This document shows positions 35,443 to 44,529 of a stretch of DNA of 64,000 bases, in pieces (position 1 is the first letter of the stretch; the number at the start of each line of letters is the position of its first letter). Source of the DNA: JAZDMK01 sp043800975. GTDB taxonomy: Bacteria; Bacteroidota; Bacteroidia; Bacteroidales; JAHJDW01. Under the pieces are notes generated by a model. The model made no database searches, was not told the DNA's origin, and saw only the letters and a list, made by a program, of their open reading frames with translations. Made by a program: the position numbers and the translations under genes. The stretch covers positions 8,388 through 72,387 of the forward strand of contig JAZDMK010000301.1 in the NCBI GenBank assembly GCA_043800975.1, written 5' to 3'.

Positions 35443-37410
35443 TCAGATTCCTTTCTGCGTACTCAGCAAATCCTTATCCTTCTTCATCCAGTTTTTCTCA
35501 ACAGATAATTTTCTGCGAAGGGAATAGTTGTTCAATGCACGTAAAATAGCTTTGTCCTTGTCGTAATGGTCATCCCTGTACTGCATGGTTCCATCTTCAT
35601 CTACCCAGCATGTGATATAATCCACATAAACCATGATTTGTTTTTTTAACAAATGAGAGGAAGGTGATTTTTTGAAGCCAGGCTTCGCCATTGTTTCCTG
35701 GTGTTTTTTCCACTGTTTTAATTTTTCCTGAAGTTTGTATTTTAATTCTTTTTTTCCTTCAGGTTTCATACCGACCAGAATTCGAACGTCATCAATATCC
35801 ATTGACATTTTTCCATATTTCAAAACAAATTCACCCAGTTCGAGGGGTTCTTCCACACGCATGCATCCATGACTAACCGCGCGGTAATTGCTGCGGAAAG
35901 GTGCGCGCTTGGGTGTGTCGTGAAGATAAATACTGAAAGGATTTCTGAAAATGAATTTAATTTTACCCAATGCATTGAATGCGCCGGGCTCCTGAGAAAA
36001 GCGGAAAGGCATATGCGTGGGTGAATATTTTTTCCAGTTTACTTTTGAAGGATCCACCAATGAATCTTTCAGATATACTTTAAATCCTTGTTTTTTCAGG
36101 TAAAGTGAATCTTTCCAGATATCAAAAATCATTTCTTTTTCTGCAATATTTTTGGGAACATCCCAGGTGGGATTCAAAACAAGATACATGATTGGGCCCG
36201 TCATGGTTGGTGTTTCCAGATTTTTGGGTTCATCCATTTTGCGCCGGGTCTTTAACCATTTTTTAAACTTTTCTTCATACCCCCATTCTCTTTTTTTACC
36301 GCAACAAATATTGATTTTATTCACTACCGTATCGGCAATATAGGTTTGCAATTGAAATGCAGCTAAGTTTACTTTGATGCAGGGCTCTGCGGTTGGTGCA
36401 CAAAACCAGCGCAACCTTTCCATGTTGACTTTGATTTTGTCTATTCTTTTTGCAACAGAAATATTTAAATTTTTGCGCGTTACTTCATTTAATTTTCCAT
36501 CGACAACCAGGTTGTTGTTTTCCTGAAAGCGGCTGATTGCATCGATAATTGTAATGTCAAATTCACGAAAAACTTTTTTACTATAGGCTAATGGATCCAG
36601 CGCACGCGTAATCATTAGTTTCTGTGCAATCAAATGAACAAGTTTGGAAGTATCACCTTCTTTTAAATTTTCTGCACGCTGTGGAATACTGGTTGTATCT
36701 GATTTCTTTTCAAGCTCCATCATTCTTTTTAATTCTTTTTTCAGACGAAGATAAGGCAATGCCTTAGGCTGAATGCTGTTGATGTACGCCAGAATATCTT
36801 TTTCAAAAAGCGGTGTGAAAACTTCGCCGGGTAGTGGAATTTTATTGGGAAGACTGTATCCGTCAGGATCAATATCTTTGGGGTTAATAACGCCGTATTT
36901 CAAATCGTGGCAATAGTTCACAACACCATTGCTGATCATTAATTCAATGTTTGCAAGCACTGAATAATTAATTTCTTTTTCCAGTTTTGATTTATTCAAA
37001 TAATCGTGGATGTATGCTGAAATAAAAGGCTGGTCATAGTAGTTTGGAGATAGTCCGTCCTCATCCGATTTTTTTAAAAAACCGATTATGCTGTCAACCT
37101 TTGAACTCAATGGAAGTGTATTGGTCCAGAAAGGAGCATAATTTCTTTTCTGATAAAAAATAGCCAGCGAATCAAAGTGTTCAAAGTGATCATGACAGAT
37201 ACGGAATGTGTCCTTTTCTTTATTAAACCTTGCTTTCAATACATCGTTATATTTTGCCGAATCAAATCCGGGCACAGCTGAATAGGGATTATCTTTTTTC
37301 ACTTTATCACCGCATCCGCTGATAACGGCCATCATTATGATAATAGAAATAATCCCGGAAAATGAAATCAGGAATTTTAGTTTTTGTTTTGAAAATAATG
37401 TAGTGCGCAT
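35443..37410 (-). CDS. L,D-transpeptidase, YcbB/LdtD-like lipoprotein
   Basis: From ATG 37410, 655 residues. Lipoprotein signal with lipobox VISGC; a scaffold region (residues about 90-300); a peptidoglycan-binding repeat (AISRFQENNNLVVDGKLNEVT, about 305); and the YkuD catalytic domain (about 360-545) with HDTPKRAPF and the cysteine motif SHGCMRVEEP. It cross-links peptidoglycan 3-3 or attaches proteins. The C-terminal 90 residues are Lys-rich. The longer ORF from 37476 would overlap brkB by 32 nt. Confidence 0.93.
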   Translation of the reverse strand: MRTTLFSKQKLKFLISFSGIISIIIMMAVISGCGDKVKKDNPYSAVPGFDSAKYNDVLKARFNKEKDTFRICHDHFEHFDSLAIFYQKRNYAPFWTNTLPLSSKVDSIIGFLKKSDEDGLSPNYYDQPFISAYIHDYLNKSKLEKEINYSVLANIELMISNGVVNYCHDLKYGVINPKDIDPDGYSLPNKIPLPGEVFTPLFEKDILAYINSIQPKALPYLRLKKELKRMMELEKKSDTTSIPQRAENLKEGDTSKLVHLIAQKLMITRALDPLAYSKKVFREFDITIIDAISRFQENNNLVVDGKLNEVTRKNLNISVAKRIDKIKVNMERLRWFCAPTAEPCIKVNLAAFQLQTYIADTVVNKINICCGKKREWGYEEKFKKWLKTRRKMDEPKNLETPTMTGPIMYLVLNPTWDVPKNIAEKEMIFDIWKDSLYLKKQGFKVYLKDSLVDPSKVNWKKYSPTHMPFRFSQEPGAFNALGKIKFIFRNPFSIYLHDTPKRAPFRSNYRAVSHGCMRVEEPLELGEFVLKYGKMSMDIDDVRILVGMKPEGKKELKYKLQEKLKQWKKHQETMAKPGFKKSPSSHLLKKQIMVYVDYITCWVDEDGTMQYRDDHYDKDKAILRALNNYSLRRKLSVEKNWMKKDKDLLSTQKGI

Positions 37411-37444
37411 ATTGTTGTGTTGTATCATTAATTTTATGAGGAAA

Positions 37445-38371
37445 TTATTTTTTCTTGGCTGAATAAATACTGGCATTAAGTTCGAATCCGATCAGTAAAA
37501 CAAGTGCATTGATATACATCCAGAGGAGAATAATAATCAATGTTCCGATAGACCCGTACAAGGCATTATAGGTTGCAAAACGACTTACATAGTAATTAAA
37601 CCCGGCACTGGTGGCAAGTGATAAAATAGTTGCCAGCGTAGCACCAGCGGAAATAAATTTCCAACGCACTTTCCCGGAAGGACCGAAAAAATACAGGAAC
37701 GCAATTCCGAGGTAAGAAAATATGACAATCAATAGCCACTTAGCTGTAGTTAACGAAGTGCCGGCAAAACCGCCTCTGTGATAACCCGAATGTACCAGTC
37801 GTTTCAGAATAACTTCAAAATAGGCAAGCAACGAAATGCAACCAATGACAAGTATGGCCTGAATAAGCACCAGGAGTAAAGAATACATCCTTCTTTTAAA
37901 ATTGCTGCCTCTTCCGATTTCGTGATAAGTAGCATCAAAGGCTCTGATTAAAGAAATAATTCCGTTGGATGCAAAAACAAATGCAAGCACGAAACCCAGC
38001 GACAGCAAGCCGCCCCGGCCCCGCGTGAGGATATCATTGAAAACACCTTTCGATGCTTCAAAAGTTTTTTCAGGCATTATATCGGCCAGCATACCCATCA
38101 GTTCTTTCTGAAAGCCATGTATTGGGATGTAAGGAATCAGCGTAAACAAAAAGATAATGGCAGGAAAAATTGCAAGGAAAAAATTAAATGCAACAGCGGA
38201 AGCCCGCATCGACAAAGAGGAATTCTGAACACCGTTAAAGAAAAATTTTCCAACATCATACAAGGGTGCTTTTCCAAATCCCGGCAAAATGATACGCTGG
38301 GTAAGTATTCTTAACCTGCCAACCAAAGAGCTTTCGTGAACGCGATCCTTCAGATTTAACTTTTTCATCAA
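37445..38371 (-). CDS. YihY/BrkB-family inner-membrane protein
   Basis: A 308-residue protein with six helices. Family motifs include RASAVAFNFFLAIFPAIIFLF near residue 57 and the late LYGSIGTLIIILLWMYINALVLLIGFELNA. The function is unsettled; it was once mis-called RNase BN. It overlaps nadC by 4 nt and precedes the L,D-transpeptidase. Confidence 0.93.
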   Translation of the reverse strand: MMKKLNLKDRVHESSLVGRLRILTQRIILPGFGKAPLYDVGKFFFNGVQNSSLSMRASAVAFNFFLAIFPAIIFLFTLIPYIPIHGFQKELMGMLADIMPEKTFEASKGVFNDILTRGRGGLLSLGFVLAFVFASNGIISLIRAFDATYHEIGRGSNFKRRMYSLLLVLIQAILVIGCISLLAYFEVILKRLVHSGYHRGGFAGTSLTTAKWLLIVIFSYLGIAFLYFFGPSGKVRWKFISAGATLATILSLATSAGFNYYVSRFATYNALYGSIGTLIIILLWMYINALVLLIGFELNASIYSAKKK

Positions 38372-39201
38372 TACGCTTTCAGGCTAAGGTCAAGACTTTT
38401 GATCTGGTGGGTGAGGGCGCCCATGGAAATAAAATCGACACCGGTTTGTGCCACATCATGCAGATTACTTTTGGTAATCCCTCCGGAAGCTTCTGTTTCT
38501 GATTTTCCGTCAATGATTGTAACCGCTTTTCGCAATGTATCATTGTCAAAATTGTCGAGAAGAATTCTGTGCACGCCACCAACAGCAATAATTTCCTTCA
38601 CTTCATCCAGATTGCGTGCTTCTACTTCAATTTTTAAATTCAGATTTTTTTCCTGCAGATAAGCTTGTGTGGCATGAACTGCTTTTGTAATTCCGCCGGC
38701 AAAATCAGCATGGTTGTCCTTGATCATTACCATATCATACAATCCGAAACGATGATTCATTCCGCCGCCAATCAGCACAGCCCATTTTTCCATAACGCGG
38801 GAATTGGGTGTGGTCTTTCGAGTGTCAAGCAGGCGGGCTTTGGTTCCTTTCAATAAATCAGAACAAACTCTTGTGTAAGTAGCAATGCCACTCATGCGCT
38901 GCATGCAGTTCAAAACAGTGCGTTCGGTTGTAAGTATCGAACGGGATTTTCCTTCAACCGTAAAAACAATGTCTTTTGGTTTGATCGGACTTCCATCGGG
39001 AATTTCAAGACTGAATTTTAATTCAGGATCATATCGATTGAAAATCATTTCTGCCATTTTAACACCAGCAATGATTCCATTGTCTTTCACGAGTAAACGC
39101 GCGCGGCCTGTTGCATGGGCAGGAACGCATGAAAGCGTTGTGTGATCGCCGGAACCGATATCTTCTGCTAAAGCCTGATCTATAAAATTTTCAATCTTCA
39201 T
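38368..39201 (-). CDS. nadC: Quinolinate phosphoribosyltransferase (decarboxylating)
   Basis: Makes nicotinate mononucleotide in NAD synthesis. DIGSGDHTTLS near residue 12, LNCMQRMSGIATYTR, LDTRKTTPNSR and MNHRFGLYDMVMIKDNH are all intact. ATG 39201 (277 aa) follows the DUF4783 stop at 39209; an in-frame ATG at 39228 would add 9 residues and overlap. Length is typical. Confidence 0.95.
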   Translation of the reverse strand: MKIENFIDQALAEDIGSGDHTTLSCVPAHATGRARLLVKDNGIIAGVKMAEMIFNRYDPELKFSLEIPDGSPIKPKDIVFTVEGKSRSILTTERTVLNCMQRMSGIATYTRVCSDLLKGTKARLLDTRKTTPNSRVMEKWAVLIGGGMNHRFGLYDMVMIKDNHADFAGGITKAVHATQAYLQEKNLNLKIEVEARNLDEVKEIIAVGGVHRILLDNFDNDTLRKAVTIIDGKSETEASGGITKSNLHDVAQTGVDFISMGALTHQIKSLDLSLKAY

Positions 39202-39208
39202 GGATTCG

Positions 39209-39619
39209 TTAAGGTTTATCCTGTTCAATGCGCAGCTGGAACATCAGCAGGCGGTCGGCATTTTTTTTTAGTAAAAAATAAGTTCTGTAAATTCCTTTGG
39301 AAGTGCTGAGCAGCCCGATAGAATATTGCGATCCGTCGCGTGCACTGCCTTGATGCTTGATAACAAAATCTTTCGGAATGTATTGTTTGAAGAAAGTTTT
39401 AAGAATCATTTCCGATTGCTTGCTGCTGTATATATTTTCGTAGCCGGGAATGGAAAGATCGATGTTGGCATTGAAATGCTTTGCCATCAGTCCGGCATCA
39501 CCGGTTTTCAAACCCTTAACAATATCTTCTATCACACCTTGAGGCGCAGCATGTGCAAACTGCAGCGAAACAGCAGCTGTGAAAATCAGCGCAAATACCA
39601 AACGCAGCTTATGTTTCAT
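39209..39619 (-). CDS. DUF4783-domain exported protein
   Basis: 136 residues from ATG 39619: signal peptide ending FAHA, then an SnoaL/NTF2-like fold (VIEDIVKGLKTGDAGLMAKHF ... LLKKNADRLLMFQLRIEQ). DUF4783 next to nadC and rlmH is a familiar Bacteroidota arrangement. Function unknown. The start is set by the TATTTTTG box at 39662-39669, which overlaps the longer ORF start at 39664. Confidence 0.88.
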   Translation of the reverse strand: MKHKLRLVFALIFTAAVSLQFAHAAPQGVIEDIVKGLKTGDAGLMAKHFNANIDLSIPGYENIYSSKQSEMILKTFFKQYIPKDFVIKHQGSARDGSQYSIGLLSTSKGIYRTYFLLKKNADRLLMFQLRIEQDKP

Positions 39620-39661
39620 AAAGATGAATTTTGAAAAAGTGAGGATTCCATAAAACCAGTG

Positions 39662-39669
39662 CAAAAATA
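39662..39669 (-). promoter_or_regulatory. -7 box for the DUF4783-nadC-brkB-ldt operon
   Basis: The minus strand reads TATTTTTG, 42 nt before ATG 39619. It is the first such box upstream of four tightly packed genes. Confidence 0.4.
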
Positions 39670-39723
39670 GGAAAAAACACTGTACTTTTATCCGCCTGTT
39701 TTAAATAGTAAAACCGCACAAAA

Positions 39724-40197
39724 ATGTTAATAAAGCTAATCCTTCACGGAAAGACAGACAATGCATCTCTGCAGCTATGCATGGACGACTATATAAAACG
39801 CCTGCAGCGTTACGGAACCTTCTCTGTGAAGGTGATTCCCGATGATAAGTCTCTTGTGAAAGCACCCGTACCTGTCAGAATGAAAAAGGAGGGAGAGGAG
39901 CTGATGAAAAACATTGACCAGAAGGATGTGGTGGTTTTGCTCGATGAAAAAGGAAAACAGTTTACTTCGGTTGCCTTTGCCTCTTTTATTGAAGCCCGTG
40001 TGAATGCTTCTGTGAAAAATCTTGTTTTTGTAGTGGGCGGACCCTATGGCTTTACAGAAGAAGTGTACAAACGTGCCGATTTTAAAATTTCTTTATCCGA
40101 CATGACCTTTTCGCATCAGATCGTACGCCTGCTTTTCCTGGAACAATTGTACCGGGCGTTTACGATTATCCGGGGGGAACCTTACCATCATTCATAG
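39724..40197 (+). CDS. rlmH: 23S rRNA (pseudouridine1915-N3)-methyltransferase
   Basis: A 157-residue SPOUT methyltransferase acting on helix 69 of 23S rRNA. The knot motif VVGGPYGF and C-terminal MTFSHQIVRLLFLEQLYRA with IIRGEPYHH are diagnostic. Divergent from the DUF4783 operon. Confidence 0.96.
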   Translation: MLIKLILHGKTDNASLQLCMDDYIKRLQRYGTFSVKVIPDDKSLVKAPVPVRMKKEGEELMKNIDQKDVVVLLDEKGKQFTSVAFASFIEARVNASVKNLVFVVGGPYGFTEEVYKRADFKISLSDMTFSHQIVRLLFLEQLYRAFTIIRGEPYHHS

Positions 40198-40255
40198 AAT
40201 CAGAAGACGGTAATAGTAATAAGTATTCAGTAAGCAGTAATCAGAGAATTGGAAA

Positions 40256-40314
40256 TTTTGCGTCTTAGCGACTTGGCGAGAAATATTTCACGCAGAGACA
40301 CAAAGTCGCAAAGA
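40256..40314. repeat. Dispersed intergenic repeat (SOS-like 'rule line' sequence)
   Basis: A purely intergenic stretch of about 59 nt beginning TTTTGCGTCTTAGCGACTTG and ending CACAAAGTCGCAAAG. It holds the imperfectly complementary pieces GCGACTT and AAGTCGC. I recall very similar text scattered in many Bacteroidota intergenic regions; a within-genome search would confirm. No gene in 40198-40352. Confidence 0.5.
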
Positions 40315-40352
40315 TTTATCGGTTATGTTTAACTGTAGTGTGTTTAAAAAAG

Positions 40353-41507
40353 TTACTGCTTTACAAATTTCCCCGAATACTTATTCATCTTCACAAAATA
40401 AATCCCGGCAGGAAGGGTAGAAATATCAATCTTCACCTCACTTGTAACTCGTAACTCGTCACTTGTAACTGCTTTAGAAACTTTCAACTTTTTCACTTCT
40501 TCTCCCATCGCATTAAAAATCATCAACTCAGCATTGTCGCTCAGGGCGGGTGTTTCCAATGTTATGGAATTTGAAGCCGGATTCGGATACATGCGTATCG
40601 CAGCACCGCCTGCATCATCGGTTACGCCCGCAAAGTTCTGGTAGGTATAGGTGATGCGTTGTGAATTCACCCACTGGCTGCTGCCCGTGTTCCACGTCTG
40701 GCTTACGCATTGCGATATGGTGCCGTCGGGATTGTTGGTGTAATTCATTTGTGTGAGGTTTTTCCAGCTGCTGCTTCCCGTGTCCCACAGGCGCTGCAGA
40801 AGATAGATCATGTAATTGTTTCCATCGTAGGTGTAGCTCATGTCGGAACTGTTCACCCAGCTTCCGCTTTGCCACAGCTGGCTCAGCAGGTACGATATTT
40901 TTTGCGCACCGTTGTATGTGTAAACCGCTTTCATCGAATTTGCCCAGGCGCCGCTTTGCCACAGCTGGCTTATGTATTGCGTGGGACTGCCCGAGCCGTT
41001 GTTGGTGTAATTGATTTGTGAACTGTTGAGCCATGTGCTGCCAACACTGTCCCACATCTGCGTCAGTGTGTTTGTCATGTAATTGCTGCCATCGTATGTG
41101 TTGGTCTGCTTAAAACTGTTTTTCCAGCTTGCGCTTGCCACGCGCCACACCTGCAGAATGAACTGCGTCATCTTATCCTGCCCGTTGTATGTGTAACTCC
41201 CGTTCTGCTGGTTCACCCAGCTGCCGCTTGTGTATTTCTGACTTAAGAAGGAAGTGATGTTGCCGTTGGGCTGACTCACATAGGTAGTGCGCGTATCATC
41301 GGTCCAGCTGCTGCCGTTCCAGATCTGCGCATCGCATTGCTGCATCAGTCCGTTCACATCATAGGTGTAAGTTTGTTTTGTGCTGTTCTGCCAGGAAGAG
41401 GAAGAAGTGTTCCATGTTTCAGCAACAATGGTCTTCACCTTGTTTTGCCCTTTGCTGCTGCAGCTGCCCAGCAGAAGGATAAGCGGAAGGATGAGGAGCT
41501 TTTTCAT
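40353..41507 (-). CDS. Lipoprotein-signal T9SS cargo with nine W-rich tandem repeats
   Basis: A 384-residue protein. The signal peptide ends LLGSC, a lipobox. Residues about 30-300 are nine units of 29-31 residues with the pattern Q-x-W-x(3-5)-W-x-N-S-x(4-6)-Y-T-Y/N-x(8-12). The C-terminus is a T9SS type A domain (RMYPNPASNSITLETP to KFVKQ). The repeats suggest a beta-solenoid or beta-propeller-like adhesive surface. Within the sorting domain, TSDELRVTSE looks like an inserted repeat. No enzymatic motif. Confidence 0.88.
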   Translation of the reverse strand: MKKLLILPLILLLGSCSSKGQNKVKTIVAETWNTSSSSWQNSTKQTYTYDVNGLMQQCDAQIWNGSSWTDDTRTTYVSQPNGNITSFLSQKYTSGSWVNQQNGSYTYNGQDKMTQFILQVWRVASASWKNSFKQTNTYDGSNYMTNTLTQMWDSVGSTWLNSSQINYTNNGSGSPTQYISQLWQSGAWANSMKAVYTYNGAQKISYLLSQLWQSGSWVNSSDMSYTYDGNNYMIYLLQRLWDTGSSSWKNLTQMNYTNNPDGTISQCVSQTWNTGSSQWVNSQRITYTYQNFAGVTDDAGGAAIRMYPNPASNSITLETPALSDNAELMIFNAMGEEVKKLKVSKAVTSDELRVTSEVKIDISTLPAGIYFVKMNKYSGKFVKQ

Positions 41508-41515
41508 GTATTGTT

Positions 41516-42979
41516 TTATTCAGAATTAACTTTTACAAATTTACCTGTATAGTTTTGAATTTTTACAAAGTAAATTCCCGGTGGTAAAGTGGAAACATCA
41601 ATCTTCACTTCGTTTTCCTGAGGATTGACATTCTGTTTTATAACTTCTTTGCCAATGGAATTGAAAATGGAAAGAATGAAACTGTTTTTTGATTGTGTTG
41701 TTTGAATTGTGATCTGGTTATTTGTTGGATTTGGGTAGATCAGAATATTTCGAGTTGGTTCTTCCAATTCAATAACCATAACATTACACCCCGGAATCTG
41801 ACAGCCCATGCTGTCAACTCTAATTACCCATGCTTGCTGAGGATTCCCGGAGCCTAAACAAAAACCTGCTGCCACATAGCCGTTGTCGCTTGTTTTCCGG
41901 AAGTCATACAAGTAATTCTGATCAGATGCATTAGTAAGATGATCGTACATCCTAAAAAATATTTGGTTTCCCAAAGAGTCTGTTTTCAAAATAAATCCAG
42001 ATATGTGTTGTGAAGCTGAATCTGAGATATTGCCAATGATTGACAAATTCATGTTGTTTTCTTCAATAATTTTATAGCCAATAATAGCATGGGTCATTGG
42101 GCCATATTCTTTTTCCCATAATAGCTGGTTATTATTTCGAAGTTTTGCAAGTCTTGTCTTATAATGAACTGTAGCACCTCCATCATTTGAATACCCGAAT
42201 GTATAGCTTATTGCATAAGTGCTATCCTGAAGATTCTTTACTGCAGACCCACCATTATCCCATCCACTTCCATAAAAGTGAGAGTAAATTAAATTCCCAA
42301 GACTGTCTGTTCTATATATTAATCCTTTGCCAATTGGCTCATCACACCAACCTCCAATTATGTATCCTTCATCATCCATTGTTTCAACTGAGAAAGCTCT
42401 TTCATTTCCGGTTTTATGATAGAACTTCTGCCATTTCTTATATCCAAGACTGTCAGTCTTAATTAATGTAATATCGTGATGTGGATAGCCATCTGTACTA
42501 TCGGTAGCTCCTACACATATGAAACCTTTATCTGGAGTCATCTGCACCTGAGCTGATTCTATTCGATAACTGGTGTGATATTTTCGCATCCAAAGCGTAT
42601 CACCATTTTGATTGAATTTCACTAAACACATCGTATTTTGGCTCAATGCTGGCTCTTGATAATCTACGGCTACTACAAAACAAGAATCATGTGTTTTAGA
42701 CATTGATGCCCACCCAACCCAATAGGAATTAATACTATCCCCATAATGCTTCTCCCAAATTTTGTTTCCAAAGGCGTCCAATTTTCTTATACAGAAATTC
42801 AAAGCTAAATTCCCTGGTGTATTATAATCACCTGCTAAATAAAAGTAATCGTTGTCTTCAATCACACTCCAGGAAGGTGAAGATATGGAGCCAGCCACCT
42901 TGTAAGTAGAATCAAAGTAAACCTGTGCATTTGCTTTTAAAGCTAGAACTAATAAAGTAAAGAATAGAATTCTTTTCAT
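41516..42979 (-). CDS. Secreted beta-propeller-like T9SS cargo protein
   Basis: From ATG 42979, 487 residues: signal peptide ending ANAQ, six to seven blades of the form I-K-L/T-D-x-x-G-x-x-x-W (for example IRKLDAFGNKIWEKHYGD, LIKTDSLGYKKWQKFYH, YRTDSLGNLIYSHFYG), then a T9SS type A domain (ILIYPNPTNNQITIQT to KFVKVNSE). The start is chosen because the signal peptide begins there and it lies 1 nt after the upstream stop; the ORF from 43054 would overlap the upstream lipoprotein gene. Confidence 0.88.
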   Translation of the reverse strand: MKRILFFTLLVLALKANAQVYFDSTYKVAGSISSPSWSVIEDNDYFYLAGDYNTPGNLALNFCIRKLDAFGNKIWEKHYGDSINSYWVGWASMSKTHDSCFVVAVDYQEPALSQNTMCLVKFNQNGDTLWMRKYHTSYRIESAQVQMTPDKGFICVGATDSTDGYPHHDITLIKTDSLGYKKWQKFYHKTGNERAFSVETMDDEGYIIGGWCDEPIGKGLIYRTDSLGNLIYSHFYGSGWDNGGSAVKNLQDSTYAISYTFGYSNDGGATVHYKTRLAKLRNNNQLLWEKEYGPMTHAIIGYKIIEENNMNLSIIGNISDSASQHISGFILKTDSLGNQIFFRMYDHLTNASDQNYLYDFRKTSDNGYVAAGFCLGSGNPQQAWVIRVDSMGCQIPGCNVMVIELEEPTRNILIYPNPTNNQITIQTTQSKNSFILSIFNSIGKEVIKQNVNPQENEVKIDVSTLPPGIYFVKIQNYTGKFVKVNSE

Positions 42980-42980
42980 A

Positions 42981-44063
42981 TCATTTGTTCTTCGGCATAT
43001 CCGCAAAAAGATTTTTGCCCGTGTGCAAATCCAGCACCTGCAGGTAATCGCCATAGGCTTCGTTGCCTTCCAGAATCAGTTTGTTTTCAAACAGCGTTAG
43101 ATGAACCACGTTGTAATATTTCGAATGGCCCACCATCAGCTGTTTCACATCGCCTTTCCACAAAAGCTTTCCTGTTTTGGCGTTGTATGCGTTCACGCTG
43201 CAGCCCGTGGCAATGTTGTGATAGAGCGCCACCACCAGAATGCTGTCTTTTAAAATTGTTTTGCAGCCATCGTCGTTGCCTTCGTTCGGGAAGCTCCACT
43301 TTGTATTTCCCATCACCACATCACCCGTTTTTTTATCTTCGTTCATATACACCAGCCCGGCCAGTGTATTGTCGTTCGGGTTAACAATGATCCCGCCTGT
43401 AGTGCCCTCCGTGGTATTCAGCGTGCCGTCGTTGAGGTTCAGCACCTGTGTTTTTTTCGGCTTGCTGTAATGAATACTGCTGAATACCATTTCGCGGTCG
43501 GTGTGGGCCAGAAAGTAAATGTAGGGAATACTCTCCACCGTGGTTCCGTCTTTTTTGTAGATCGTATGTGCAATTTTCCAGCTGTTCATCAGCTTTCCTG
43601 TTTCATCATATTTATTGACACGGTAGCCTGCTTCGCCACTCAGGCGTATTGAACAGACAACACCATTGGATATGGAAAAAATTTCTGCGTTGCCGCTAAC
43701 GAGGTCGGTCACGGTTTTCTTGTCAGGTTCAGAAATGGTTTTTACCAGTTTTCCGGAAGCATCAGTGATGGTGATATCGCGGTTTTCCTTCAGTTCAAAG
43801 GTAAGGTCCTTATAAACGCAGCGATTGGCATCACGCAGTCGGGTGAAATGCTGCACATAGTAGTTCTCGCGTTTTACTTCAGTGATCATTGAAGCCGCCA
43901 TAGAATCGATGTATTCCAGCTGGTCCAGATCCAGATAATTGTTTTTGTATTCGTAATAGCAGAACTGCTTTTTTTCTTTTTTGAGAACTTCTTTGGGCTT
44001 TTGTGTTTGTCCGCAGGAAACCAGAAATGCAAACAGCAGAACCGGAAGGATGATGTTTTTCAT
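42981..44063 (-). CDS. PQQ-like beta-propeller lipoprotein
   Basis: 360 residues from ATG 44063: lipobox LVSC at about residue 17, then blades with YNAKTGKLLWKGDV and LDLHTGKNLFAD patterns of PQQ-like propellers. Function unknown, perhaps a surface or periplasmic scaffold. The TATCTTTG box at 44085-44092 lies 21 nt upstream and rules out the longer ORF from 44189. Followed 1 nt later by the cargo gene at 42979. Confidence 0.82.
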   Translation of the reverse strand: MKNIILPVLLFAFLVSCGQTQKPKEVLKKEKKQFCYYEYKNNYLDLDQLEYIDSMAASMITEVKRENYYVQHFTRLRDANRCVYKDLTFELKENRDITITDASGKLVKTISEPDKKTVTDLVSGNAEIFSISNGVVCSIRLSGEAGYRVNKYDETGKLMNSWKIAHTIYKKDGTTVESIPYIYFLAHTDREMVFSSIHYSKPKKTQVLNLNDGTLNTTEGTTGGIIVNPNDNTLAGLVYMNEDKKTGDVVMGNTKWSFPNEGNDDGCKTILKDSILVVALYHNIATGCSVNAYNAKTGKLLWKGDVKQLMVGHSKYYNVVHLTLFENKLILEGNEAYGDYLQVLDLHTGKNLFADMPKNK

Positions 44064-44084
44064 TGGGAATGAATTGGAGGAAAA

Positions 44085-44092
44085 CAAAGATA
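44085..44092 (-). promoter_or_regulatory. -7 box for the propeller lipoprotein gene
   Basis: The minus strand reads TATCTTTG, 21 nt before ATG 44063. It fixes the start choice. Confidence 0.5.
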
Positions 44093-44529
44093 AGTTTTTT
44101 TCGTTAATCGTTATCCGTATAAACGTTAATCGTGTAATCGAAAAAGTGGAATGGATAGATTTTCTTTCGCCACCAAATCTCCAAAACACGAAAGAAACAC
44201 AAAACTTTTGTGAAGCTTGGTGCCTTCGTGATTATAACTTCCGTATATTATTTTAACCACAGATTATTCACTTATCTTTTTTTTTAATTGTGTTCATGCT
44301 CGTCCGCCGCGGCGGACTCGGTTGCACAAATTAGCACAGATGCTCACAAATTGTCTGTGAATTCAGTGCCCTTTTTTTTCTCGCGGATTTACGCAGATAA
44401 AATGAAACGCAGATGTACGCTGATCTGAACTTGCATTTAGAAAAACTGATTGAGATTATGTCTAAAATGTTCGATTGTTTACTTCTCAAATCGCAAATCC
44501 TTGTTCCTTGTTCGTATATCAGCCCGATA
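44093..44529. repeat. Mosaic of dispersed intergenic repeats with a GC-rich palindrome
   Basis: No gene in about 440 nt. Pieces seen: GTTAATCGTTATCCGT-type tracts (44104-44142); a CACCAAATCTCCAAAACACG block with GTGCCTTCGTG (44171-44230); the 16-nt perfect palindrome GTCCGCCGCGGCGGAC at 44302-44317, the most GC-rich spot nearby; GCACAAATTAGCACAGATGC (44324-44343); GCGGATTTACGCAGATAAAA (44383-44402) with CGCAGATGTACGCTGATCT; and CCTTGTTCCTTGTTCG (44503-44515), the complement of the CAAGGAACAAGGA unit at 10.57 kb. Confidence 0.65.

Noticed and set aside
40353..41300. Regularly spaced repeats as a CRISPR array
   Set aside because: The repeats are in one open frame, vary at the DNA level and encode a W-rich protein repeat. 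No spacers and no cas genes.
42187..42462. Plus-strand 91-codon ORF inside the propeller cargo
   Set aside because: Antisense shadow, no support.
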